DNA of 37,466 nt, from NCBI GenBank assembly GCA_023228245.1, contig JALOBN010000025.1:1-37466 (forward strand), written 5' to 3'. This document shows, piece by piece, positions 12,273-19,689 of the stretch. The translations under genes were made by a program, and so were the position numbers. Position 1 is the first letter of the stretch. Every line of letters starts with the position of its first letter. The notes beneath the pieces are model-generated. The model made no database searches, was not told the origin of the DNA, and saw only the letters and a program-made list of their open reading frames with translations. The stretch comes from Candidatus Pacearchaeota archaeon (GTDB taxonomy: Archaea > Nanoarchaeota > Nanoarchaeia > Pacearchaeales > GW2011-AR1).

Positions 12273-12887
12273 TTGTTAAAGGATTTTGTCAAAGAATACC
12301 GCCAGGCCCATGGTTTGACCCAGGCAGACCTGGCAAAAATTGCTGAGTTATCGAATTCTTTTATTTGCAGAATAGAAAGGGGCGATTATAAATCATTATC
12401 ATTCAATTCGATCACTAAATTGGCAAGGGCTACGAAACTTTCAATGCCGGCGCTTCAAAAATTAATAGACCTTAAAAAAACAGAGGACCTATCAGGGCAG
12501 CAGGGTCACTCGTTTATTAAGGAAACAAATACTCCATATATCCTGGTAGACAAAAATCCCCTTGATTTGGTCCGCGAGCTGACCAATAGCTTGCCGGAAT
12601 TGATCCCCCTGTATAACAAAATCAGCGATAAGAAGGTGGTAGGCTACGCCTATTATCCGCAGCCAACGCCAAAGTACAGGGGAGGAGATATGAAGCTTAT
12701 TGGGATCAGGTCACATATCAAATACAAGGACGAAATTCGCCCCGGCGATGTATTAGTCGTGGCCAAGGAATTGAAACCGGACCCAGGCGACTTGTGTATC
12801 CGCGATAATAAAGAAGGTATTGAGGTCTGTACTAACGACGGCCTCCCCATCATCACCATCATCCGCGAGAAAAAGAAGATCGTTTAA
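12273..12887 (+). CDS. CI-like repressor, HTH plus non-catalytic S24-like domain
   Basis: 204 aa, starting with TTG; GGAGG lies 13 bases upstream, an unusually long spacing, and no better in-frame start exists. HTH_XRE at about residues 3-58 (GLTQADLAKIAELSNSFICRIERGDY). The C-terminal domain resembles the LexA/S24 beta fold (EIRPGDVLVVAKELKPDPGDLCIRDN), but the Ser-Met nucleophile and the Lys are not seen, so self-cleavage is unlikely. Release from repression is then more plausibly by the BRO antirepressor. Confidence 0.82.
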   Translation: MLKDFVKEYRQAHGLTQADLAKIAELSNSFICRIERGDYKSLSFNSITKLARATKLSMPALQKLIDLKKTEDLSGQQGHSFIKETNTPYILVDKNPLDLVRELTNSLPELIPLYNKISDKKVVGYAYYPQPTPKYRGGDMKLIGIRSHIKYKDEIRPGDVLVVAKELKPDPGDLCIRDNKEGIEVCTNDGLPIITIIREKKKIV

Positions 12888-12972
12888 TTTTTTTGCCCGG
12901 TGGCCAGTCTATTATGAATAGCGCAACCGTAAAAAGATATGATCAGGAACATCATATCGATGGAGGTCTGTG

Positions 12973-13635
12973 ATGCAGCAGTGGTACAGGTGCCCTAAAT
13001 GCAACCAGTTTGTTCAATACGGAATTCCATATTGTCAAGCCTGTGGCTGTCAAATGGCATGGGGCAACCAACCGGTTTATAGTCCGCAACCCCAGCCCAA
13101 CGATAAGGCGAAGCCAAATTCAACAGTAATCATCATTACGGTAATATTGGGGCTTGCGTTGGTGGTCGGCGGCCTTTTTTCTGTGTGCACAAATAAATCA
13201 AAAACAAACTCCTCTCAACAGACTTCGTCATACCCAGCCATAACAACTGAAGAGCGATCATACGCAACTAAAATGTCCGCCAATGCTAAAGGTGTTTCTT
13301 CGGCGCTAAACAACCTCATAGGGTCAGCGCAATCTCCGGCGATCGGCAATGCAACATGGGAAGCAACGATAAATTCACAGATAAGTATTTTACAAGCTTA
13401 TATACAAGAAGGAAGGGCAATCACCCCGCCAGCGTCTTTATCAAATGCGCATTCAGAATATATTCAGTTTATAAATCACATTGATAATGCCTGCCAGTAT
13501 CTAAAAACAGGATTAAAAACATACGATTCCGATCTCATTAATCAGGCTACAGCCGAAATAAACCTGGCAGCACCGCATGGTCAAGAAGCCAAAAGGCTCA
13601 TAGAGGAATTTAATCTATCAAGAGGAATAAAATGA
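12973..13635 (+). CDS. Zinc-ribbon membrane protein, co-transcribed with integrase
   Basis: 220 aa from the ATG at 12973 (GGAGGT six bases upstream; a GTG one codon earlier is possible). The N-terminal zinc ribbon has CPKC and CQACGC (about residues 7-30), then a Pro/Gln linker, one TM helix (about residues 50-72, VIIITVILGLALVVGGLF), and a helical outside or periplasmic part. In the lysogeny operon, so possibly expressed in the prophage; a superinfection-exclusion role is conceivable. Ends in an ATGA overlap with int. Confidence 0.75.
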   Translation: MQQWYRCPKCNQFVQYGIPYCQACGCQMAWGNQPVYSPQPQPNDKAKPNSTVIIITVILGLALVVGGLFSVCTNKSKTNSSQQTSSYPAITTEERSYATKMSANAKGVSSALNNLIGSAQSPAIGNATWEATINSQISILQAYIQEGRAITPPASLSNAHSEYIQFINHIDNACQYLKTGLKTYDSDLINQATAEINLAAPHGQEAKRLIEEFNLSRGIK

Positions 13636-14681
13636 GCCAGCACCGCTTTTGGCCTTTTAGGATTCCCAAGCAAGACGTCGAGGGTTCGAATCCCTTCACC
13701 CGCTTTCAGCTTCAAAATGAGAAACTTAGACGGCTTGACATCCCGGAGCGCAGCTATGAAAGGCCGGTTTTAGACGTCTTGATTTTATCACGCACGATCG
13801 AATATTACATCAATGCCCTGTATGCCGAGAGGAAGTCGGAGAAGACGGTATTTTCGTATTCATATAACCTCAAGCGCTTCCTGGGGCACACCGGGGACTT
13901 GAAGATCCGGGACATCACGGTCCACCATTGCCGGGATTACCAGGCCTGGCGGTCGGTCAACAACCTCAGCGGCCGCAGGAAAGAGGTCTCGGCCTATACT
14001 TTGCATCAGTCTTACCGGGTGCTGAATGCGTTTTTTAACTGGTGCATCAAAGAAGGTTTCGTTGAGAAAAATCCCATGGCCAACATCAAACCCCCCGACC
14101 TGGGCAAGAATATCATTCAAACATACACCCGCGAAGATATCCAGTCCCTGCTATCCGCCTGCCCGGCCAAAGACTTCCGTGGCGCCCGGAATAGAGCAAT
14201 AATCGCCATGCTCCTGGACACGGGAATAAGGGAGGACGAGCTGATCACTTTAAACATGGACAAGATCGATTACAAAGGCGGGGCTTTGGAAGTGATCGGG
14301 AAGAAGAAAAAAAAGCGCATCGTGCATATCTCGGACAAATGCCGGCAGGCGCTCTGGCGGTATGTCTTATTGAGGGATGCAAAGGCGCCGGTACATGAAA
14401 GGAGACTATTCTTGAGCGAGGAAATGAGGCCTCTGACCGGCAAAGGGCTCCTGACGATCATTTCCCGGCTGGGAGGCAAGGTCGGGGTCCATGCTTATAT
14501 TCACAAATTCCGCCACACCTGCGCTATCGAATTCCTACGCGCCGGCGGCAATTTAGCGACCTTAAAGGAAATGCTCGGCCACGAGAGCCTTGAAACCACG
14601 ATGAAATATCTCACCGCCCTCAATTCTGACGATGTCATTAAGGCCCACCAAGAATTCTCCCCGGGCGATCGATTTCTATAG
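13632..14681 (+). CDS. int: Tyrosine recombinase (phage integrase)
   Basis: 349 aa. SAM-like core-binding domain around residues 54-140; catalytic domain with R200 (DTGIREDEL), a Lys in the KKKKK hairpin near 225, H291 and R294 (HKFRHT), H317 (LGHESLETT) and Y326 (MKYL). All six expected residues are present. Unusually, codons 11-25 are encoded by a tRNA 3'-half sequence (the attP core), so the N-terminal reading IPKQDVEGSNPFTRF is a translated T-arm. Starts in an ATGA overlap with the zinc-ribbon gene. A TTG at codon 50 could serve as an internal start after integration. Confidence 0.95.
   Translation: MSQHRFWPFRIPKQDVEGSNPFTRFQLQNEKLRRLDIPERSYERPVLDVLILSRTIEYYINALYAERKSEKTVFSYSYNLKRFLGHTGDLKIRDITVHHCRDYQAWRSVNNLSGRRKEVSAYTLHQSYRVLNAFFNWCIKEGFVEKNPMANIKPPDLGKNIIQTYTREDIQSLLSACPAKDFRGARNRAIIAMLLDTGIREDELITLNMDKIDYKGGALEVIGKKKKKRIVHISDKCRQALWRYVLLRDAKAPVHERRLFLSEEMRPLTGKGLLTIISRLGGKVGVHAYIHKFRHTCAIEFLRAGGNLATLKEMLGHESLETTMKYLTALNSDDVIKAHQEFSPGDRFL
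13663..13704 (+). other. attP core: tRNA-Gly(CCC) 3' half inside int
   Basis: From the anticodon loop to the discriminator base this is a tRNA: TTCCCAA loop with anticodon CCC, stem strand GCAAG, variable ACGTC, T-arm GAGGG-TTCGAAT-CCCTT, acceptor strand CACCCGC, then T. The 5' half is missing. The CACCCGC acceptor strand and CCC anticodon fit bacterial tRNA-Gly. Tyrosine integrases commonly cross over at the anticodon loop and restore the tRNA 3' half from the phage, so the host site is predicted to be a tRNA-Gly(CCC) gene. Confidence 0.85.
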
Positions 14682-14759
14682 TTTGTTTTTTTGCGCAGGT
14701 TGCGGGCGCAGCTCAATATTAGCTTCACACTGGCATATTTTCTCCTGATTTTGGTCAAT

Positions 14760-14789
14760 AAAAAAAGCCCGGCAGACTAACTGCCGGGC
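14760..14789 (-). terminator. Strong intrinsic terminator ending the late operon
   Basis: Minus strand GCCCGGCAG-TTAGT-CTGCCGGGC (perfect 9-bp stem) followed by seven T. It lies 12 bases after the phosphoesterase stop, between the convergent late operon and int. Confidence 0.93.
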
Positions 14790-14800
14790 GAGGGGAATAA

Positions 14801-15874
14801 TTATTGCCTTGGAAAATATTTATCATCAACCACCAATGAATAAGCCCATGTCACTCCTTTACTCTTATGCACTCCCCAGGTCCACTGGCAGGGCACCGAG
14901 GAGGTCCCGATAATCTCCTGGGTGAAGGAATCATCCGTCACCGTCGAAGCGCCCATGAAGAGTTTGCATTTCGAGCTGATCCTTAGAAAATCGTCCTTAT
15001 GGAAGTGCCCGCAGACGGCATAATCAAATCCATCATAAGTCACATACCAGCTCATCACCTTTTTGGTCAGGGAGAAGTAAGGCACACCCATGGATGCTTT
15101 GCATTGGTCACCATGAAACAAAAAGAACTTACTTCCCTGTACTGTGACGAGCAGGTAAAAGGAATCAGAGACTTCCACCTCGATGTCATAAGGCTTCAAC
15201 ACCGAGGCCAAAGCTTTATATAAAATAAGGTCCCAGTTCGAGGTGGCAGGAGCTTCTCTTGAGTACCTCCCATGGTTGCCGGGCACACATCTTAATTTGA
15301 CGGTCTTGAATTCCTGCTTACAGGATAGGATAAAAGAGGTTAAGGTCGGTAAAGAAAGCTCGAAAATCTGCTGCTGGGCACCTTTATCGATATTCCCAAC
15401 CTTGGCGCCCTGGTGGGGGTTTTCGCCATGTATCATGTCCCCGGTCACAAAAATCTCCAGATCGTTGACCGGATACATATTCCTATGGAGCTCGGTAATC
15501 CTCAACGTCGACTGGAAAAGATGGTCCAGGCGTTTTTGGTAGATTTCATGATTGTAAGAAGGGGTAATCTCCCCATCATGGTTATCGGTTAAATGAAGTA
15601 TCTGAGTTTCAGGCGAGCGGCTTTTCTCATGTTTGTAAACTTTAAGCTCAACGGGAGGAAGGTTGATGATAGGTTCTTTGGGTGGGCCTATGGGGGCCGG
15701 GGGGGGGATAAGGCGCCGCGCTGTCTCCTTCTCGATGAAGACTTTGTAATTATGGAGCCTGGTATAACCTAATTGTTTGGCTCGTCTCACCTTCCCGACA
15801 TGATCGAGGGAATTATAGACAGCAATTTCTTTATCGACATCGATGTTTTTATCGAGTGAAATCCGTTTACCCAT
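14801..15874 (-). CDS. Calcineurin-like metallophosphoesterase
   Basis: 357 aa. Metal-binding motifs in order: D97-N-H99 (LTDNHDGE), GDMIHGE at 145-151, GNH at about 199-201 (CVPGNHGR), FHGD, and GHFH (AVCGHFHKD). The N-terminal about 85 residues look like a short HTH region (AKQLGYTRLHNYKV) plus Pro-rich linker with a nine-C run. These enzymes cut phosphodiesters in nucleic acids or nucleotides; substrate unknown. Last gene of the late operon, after the Cys-rich small protein whose stop overlaps its start. Confidence 0.88.
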   Translation of the reverse strand: MGKRISLDKNIDVDKEIAVYNSLDHVGKVRRAKQLGYTRLHNYKVFIEKETARRLIPPPAPIGPPKEPIINLPPVELKVYKHEKSRSPETQILHLTDNHDGEITPSYNHEIYQKRLDHLFQSTLRITELHRNMYPVNDLEIFVTGDMIHGENPHQGAKVGNIDKGAQQQIFELSLPTLTSFILSCKQEFKTVKLRCVPGNHGRYSREAPATSNWDLILYKALASVLKPYDIEVEVSDSFYLLVTVQGSKFFLFHGDQCKASMGVPYFSLTKKVMSWYVTYDGFDYAVCGHFHKDDFLRISSKCKLFMGASTVTDDSFTQEIIGTSSVPCQWTWGVHKSKGVTWAYSLVVDDKYFPRQ

Positions 15875-15995
15875 CAGCGGACGCCGGAGTGTCCTGATTC
15901 TCCTTTTCGATTACACAAATACCATCTGCCTCGCAGATCGGGCAAAGTTTCTCGCCGCATTCTATGGCCCGGCCGCACTGGCAAATACAGCTCAT
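15867..15995 (-). CDS. Cys-rich zinc-binding microprotein (42 aa)
   Basis: 42-aa frame with CICQCG and CPIC plus extra Cys, likely one or two zinc sites, then an acidic tail. The start at 15995 is preferred over the nearby ATG at 15999 because AGGAGG then has a 5-base spacer rather than one. It overlaps the phosphoesterase start by 8 bases. Confidence 0.72.
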   Translation of the reverse strand: MSCICQCGRAIECGEKLCPICEADGICVIEKENQDTPASADG

Positions 15996-16023
15996 GCATT
16001 CCTCCTGATTGATATTCTGAATG

Positions 16024-16803
16024 TCATGCGATTGTCAAAAGGCTTCGGAAAGTCTTGTTAGCTGTGACTGTATCCTGGAGTTTCATCACATCACCGTCTT
16101 TGAGAACGCATTCCATGTACATATCCCAGGGCATGGTGGCAATCCCGCCAACTCCCCAGAGATATTTCCCCCAGGAGTTGTCATATTCGATTCCGAGAGT
16201 GTTGTAACCCTGTTGGCAGACGTCGTGGCCGCCGTCGTAACGTCCGGAAGGATCCAGGAAGACAGACTGTCCCATCATGTTCATCCAGCGATTGTCCCAG
16301 TTGCAGGCCGAGGTGATGGGCCCGAATAAGTAAATAGCCTGTTTGATCTGCTCTATTGAAAGGTCCGGGGTCAGCCGCCAGTACGCTCCGAGCTTATACC
16401 GTCCGTCAAAGCCGGCTTCTGTTTTTGGCGAGAAGAGCTTTTCCCAGCAGGTCGGAGCCCGGCCAGCGACCGGCATGCCTTTATGAAGCATGATGTCGCA
16501 GCAGACTTTAGGATACGTTCCTTCTCCGGGGTAGAAATCGTTTCGCTTGCATTCCATGTATAAAGAGTGCGGATCGAAGCGCGGGGCCGGGACCCCCTCG
16601 AGCCTCTCCTGGATTAGTCGGGCTAAAGTGTGGGCGTAGGCCACGCATTCCGAAGTTCCGCCCTGGTCCATAATGTCGGGATCCGGAACGCAGCGGTAGG
16701 ACTCAGGGACTTTCACGGGAGGCAGGGCGGCCAGCAGATCCTTCACTAAGAGGTCCCGGTCATCGGGGATGTCTTTGACCCAGCCTGAGAGGCTTCTATT
16801 CAT
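16024..16803 (-). CDS. Papain-like cysteine protease (C1 family)
   Basis: 259 aa from the ATG at 16803 (ATGA overlap with the lipoprotein gene). Active-site set: Q47 (DQGGTSECVAYA) with C53, H193 (GGHDV) and N209 in DNSWG. No signal peptide. A phage C1 protease after holin-like genes suggests a role in lysis or cell-envelope degradation; tail or virion processing is the alternative. No lysozyme, amidase, CHAP or peptidoglycan-binding domain is found elsewhere in the window. Confidence 0.87.
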   Translation of the reverse strand: MNRSLSGWVKDIPDDRDLLVKDLLAALPPVKVPESYRCVPDPDIMDQGGTSECVAYAHTLARLIQERLEGVPAPRFDPHSLYMECKRNDFYPGEGTYPKVCCDIMLHKGMPVAGRAPTCWEKLFSPKTEAGFDGRYKLGAYWRLTPDLSIEQIKQAIYLFGPITSACNWDNRWMNMMGQSVFLDPSGRYDGGHDVCQQGYNTLGIEYDNSWGKYLWGVGGIATMPWDMYMECVLKDGDVMKLQDTVTANKTFRSLLTIA

Positions 16804-17144
16804 GGCATTTCCCCTGCCGGGCCCGGCCATTGAACTTTCTCTGAGCAGGTCTGGCCATCCCGGCCAATCGCCGTGATAGTGACACCCTTCATCAACATTT
16901 TGAAGGTGCTCCCCGGCAAACCGTAAGAATGGAACGTCGAGAATTCAGGTTCGAGTGGAGAGGTATAACATAAGTCTCCAGAGCAATAAGTGATCTTGCA
17001 TTGAGCATCTTGGTTAGTTTCCCAACTCACGCAAGCACACTCGCAGTTGTCATCCACGACATTGACAGAGATGATCTCCAGCGGCCGGCAGGAAAGGGCT
17101 GCCAGCCCTAAGACCAGCAGCCCGATAATTAGCCATCTCTTCAT
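16800..17144 (-). CDS. Lipoprotein with Cys-rich FN3-like domain
   Basis: 114 aa. The signal peptide (KRWLIIGLLVLGLAALSC) ends in a lipobox ALSC. The mature part has eight or so Cys (CECACV, CSGDLC, TCSE) in a beta-sandwich pattern (VSWETNQDAQCKITYC, then THSYG-type turn and VTITAIGRDG) like a fibronectin type III domain. The position between holin-like and protease genes would fit a spanin-like or envelope role. Confidence 0.78.
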   Translation of the reverse strand: MKRWLIIGLLVLGLAALSCRPLEIISVNVVDDNCECACVSWETNQDAQCKITYCSGDLCYTSPLEPEFSTFHSYGLPGSTFKMLMKGVTITAIGRDGQTCSEKVQWPGPAGEMP

Positions 17145-17148
17145 GGCG

Positions 17149-17805
17149 TTACACTTCGCCGGTGTCCCTGATTTTCAGGGCGGTCCTCAAAGGCGTGAGT
17201 ACCTGGTGGAAAAGGCCGGCGCTGTGAATCATGCAGTTGACCTTATGGTTCAGCCAGTATGTCTGCGGAGCTGCGACCTCCGTCCATTTGGTCGGCGCGG
17301 GCAGTGTGGTGGCGGCGGTAAACGCCTCGGACGCAGTAGTGATGGCGGCCTGCAGCAGGACCTGGCGGAATCCCATGCCCTGGGTTTCATCATTCCAGCG
17401 GTTGGCCAGTTCCCGCGTCAGGTTCGGCGCCACGGGAACGGGGTCGATGTTGCCGGCATCATCCTTGTAAGGTGTGCCGTCGGTTTCCAGTCCGGCGTAG
17501 ATGGATCTTAGGAGTTCATTAAGTTTGTCCAGAGGGGTGATTTCCGGGGCGGCGCCGGCGGGTTTAGGGGCTTTGCCGGCTTTGATGGCTTGCCAGTAGG
17601 CTGTGCTGGCGCGGGCCCGGTAAACAGCGGCCACGGCTTTGCCGGCCGGGAAGAAGATGGCCACCAGCAGGGAGAGCACCGGGATGACCTGGTTCACAAT
17701 AATAGGTGTCCAGGTACCTGCCTCAGTCGGCCAGAGGGCGGTAATGATCGCCACCATTAGAGCGCAGATCACTACCACGAGTTGAATAAGATTGTCCTTT
17801 GTCAC
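17149..17805 (-). CDS. Holin-like protein with two N-terminal TM helices
   Basis: 218 aa, GTG start behind GGAGGTGG. Two hydrophobic segments near residues 7-25 (LIQLVVVICALMVAIITAL) and 34-60 (PIIVNQVIPVLSLLVAIFF), then an Ala/Pro linker and a soluble domain of about 130 residues rich in Ala and Thr. Long for a holin; the membrane part and the late-operon position support the call, the soluble domain is unexplained. Confidence 0.6.
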   Translation of the reverse strand: MTKDNLIQLVVVICALMVAIITALWPTEAGTWTPIIVNQVIPVLSLLVAIFFPAGKAVAAVYRARASTAYWQAIKAGKAPKPAGAAPEITPLDKLNELLRSIYAGLETDGTPYKDDAGNIDPVPVAPNLTRELANRWNDETQGMGFRQVLLQAAITTASEAFTAATTLPAPTKWTEVAAPQTYWLNHKVNCMIHSAGLFHQVLTPLRTALKIRDTGEV

Positions 17806-17826
17806 GTTCCACCTCCATGGAAACAG

Positions 17827-17856
17827 AAAACCGCTCTGTTAATATTCCAGGGCGGT
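17827..17856 (-). terminator. Weak intrinsic terminator before the holin-like gene
   Basis: Minus strand ACCGC and GCGGT pair, with a further CTG/CAG pairing inside, followed by TTTT. It lies between the coiled-coil/TM gene and the holin-like gene. Confidence 0.55.
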
Positions 17857-17887
17857 TATTAGAAACTTAATTTGTATTCTACGATCG

Positions 17888-17911
17888 GTTTACAAATATT
17901 CACTCGTAAAC
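17888..17911. promoter_or_regulatory. Inverted repeat GTTTAC...GTAAAC
   Basis: Perfect 6-bp arms with a 12-bp spacer in the 134-bp gap 17806-17939. Its right arm extends to GTAAACATTT, ten bases shared with the operator candidate at 12144-12166. It may be another regulator site; no promoter is obvious beside it. Confidence 0.35.
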
Positions 17912-17939
17912 ATTTCTTGAGTTATAAATCAGGGTGGCA

Positions 17940-18293
17940 TTATGGTTTCCCTGTGAAGATCAGATTCAAGCCTATATTCAATCCTGTAGTGAATGCTGCC
18001 GTGCAGATGATGGCCACGACGAGGTTCCGGAGGCTAATATTGCCTTTCAACTTTTCCGTCCTGGCTGTTGAATCCTCGGTGGAAATACATCCCTGTAAAT
18101 CTTGGATGTCTTTCTCGGCCTGCTCCAGTCGCCGGCCTTCATCCGCGCAGGGCAACTTACTGACCGTTGCGTTTAATTTCTCCATACCATCAAAGAGCTT
18201 GCCAATGTTCTTTTTCTGATCCTCCTGCCCGGTGAGGACAGCTTCCACCTGGCCCGACAGTTTACCGAGTAATAAAATCTCTTCAGGTGTCAT
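17940..18293 (-). CDS. Coiled-coil protein with C-terminal TM (XhlA-like)
   Basis: 117 aa. The N-terminal two thirds is a coiled coil (GQVEAVLTGQEDQKKNIGKL, RRLEQAEKDIQDLQ), the C-terminus one TM helix (LVVAIICTAAFTTGLNIGL). This layout matches haemolysin XhlA-like phage lysis accessory proteins. It sits directly after the tail tip gene and before the holin-like gene. Confidence 0.7.
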   Translation of the reverse strand: MTPEEILLLGKLSGQVEAVLTGQEDQKKNIGKLFDGMEKLNATVSKLPCADEGRRLEQAEKDIQDLQGCISTEDSTARTEKLKGNISLRNLVVAIICTAAFTTGLNIGLNLIFTGKP

Positions 18294-18303
18294 CGGCGAG
18301 CTC

Positions 18304-19689
18304 CTATCCTAAAGTCCATTCAGTCCAGTATTCGAGTGTGGAAGCTGATGTGGAATCTATCTTGTAATAATAACCAGGAGGGACAACAACGGTTATAGCA
18401 GTATAAATAGTTCCCCCGTCAGAATCATGCCCTTGGTTAGTGATGACATAGGTATCTGCCGGGGAGGATGTTTTTATTCTTGCGGTCAGTCCAGTACCCC
18501 CTGCCTTGCTAACTGTCACAGTGACAATCATCGTTTTCCCTGAAGTGTTTTGGTATTCAGTACCCAACGTACGGGAACCCGTGACGATAGCCTGTGTGGT
18601 GTGTGAGCCAATATATGACCAAAGCGGATCAGCCCCATCACCGTGGGTTTCTAAATACTTCCCTGTGTCACTGTGCTTTAATTCAGCCGGGGCCGAAGCG
18701 CCTCGGTAAATAATACTTCCGCGTTCTGTTAATGGATCTGTCATCCCTGCAGCCGGGATATTCCAGGTCCCATCAGAGCGATAGAATTTGCCAGTGTCGT
18801 TTTCCAGGGTCTGGACCAGGCCACGGTCGACAGTTGAGACACCTTTATTGCTCCGTTGGATGTAATCAGTTATGCGCGGCTTAGGAACATCTCCAAAGCT
18901 GACAAAATATTCATATATCCCGTTTACTTTATCAACAACGGTCATCTCGACTTCATTGATGATGAAGGTCTGCGCAGCCCAGCTTAAATGCGAGTTGGTT
19001 ATGGCAATGGCCATGCCGGCACGGAGCCCGTCCTGCCAGCAGACAAGGGATCCGCCAGTCACGTTGAGAATCCCGTTCTTGTCTACTTTGTATCTGAGCT
19101 CGCCATATTTGAAAGTCGTCGTATTGTTTGGAGTATCCGATAGCCCGAAAGGCGCAGTTTCTCCTGTGTTAGCAAACCAGTGTAATTCCTTGTCCGCATC
19201 CCAATACCAGAATCGGCTGTTCGCATTGGCCAGGTCATCCAGCATCCTCCTGAGAGAAGAATCTGTAAATACAATACTCGTTGCTGATCCATCAATAACA
19301 TGAGTGGTGATCGGGTTAGGAGAAAAAGTCGTGAAGATGTCTGTTAAAATCTGCTTGTCATTGTGATCGCCAGCCGAGAAATCAAAAGACATCACCGAAT
19401 ACAGAAGGGATAGTGCATTATAATCCACGGCATTTATGATGGCAGTGTGGGTATCATTGGATTGAAAAGACAAGTTGCTTCCCATCACCTGGCCAGTGAA
19501 TAAATTCACTGCGCCGAGTAATACCTCTATCACGAAAACTGTATTCGGAGTCGCCGGGATAAAATGACTGTTCTCGAAAGCCAGCCTCAGGGTGTTGAAA
19601 TCATTCCTTTTAAAATTCAATTTGAATGTCCCGAGGTTCGCGTAAGCCGTGACGTCAACAGTATCGACTTTGATTGTCAGGTTAGACAT
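18304..19689 (-). CDS. Tail tip/receptor-binding protein
   Basis: 461 aa. The N-terminal about 290 residues read like a baseplate hub or distal tail protein (beta-rich, VTAYANLGTFKLNFKRNDFNTLRLAF). From about residue 310 the motif KFYRSDGTWNIP and GSIIYRGASAPAELKHSDTG...GDGADPLW is typical of receptor-binding fibres. The last 90 residues form a beta domain rich in Thr/Gly/Tyr. The protein therefore joins hub and adhesin in one chain. Overlaps the tape measure stop by 8 bases. Confidence 0.82.
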   Translation of the reverse strand: MSNLTIKVDTVDVTAYANLGTFKLNFKRNDFNTLRLAFENSHFIPATPNTVFVIEVLLGAVNLFTGQVMGSNLSFQSNDTHTAIINAVDYNALSLLYSVMSFDFSAGDHNDKQILTDIFTTFSPNPITTHVIDGSATSIVFTDSSLRRMLDDLANANSRFWYWDADKELHWFANTGETAPFGLSDTPNNTTTFKYGELRYKVDKNGILNVTGGSLVCWQDGLRAGMAIAITNSHLSWAAQTFIINEVEMTVVDKVNGIYEYFVSFGDVPKPRITDYIQRSNKGVSTVDRGLVQTLENDTGKFYRSDGTWNIPAAGMTDPLTERGSIIYRGASAPAELKHSDTGKYLETHGDGADPLWSYIGSHTTQAIVTGSRTLGTEYQNTSGKTMIVTVTVSKAGGTGLTARIKTSSPADTYVITNQGHDSDGGTIYTAITVVVPPGYYYKIDSTSASTLEYWTEWTLG

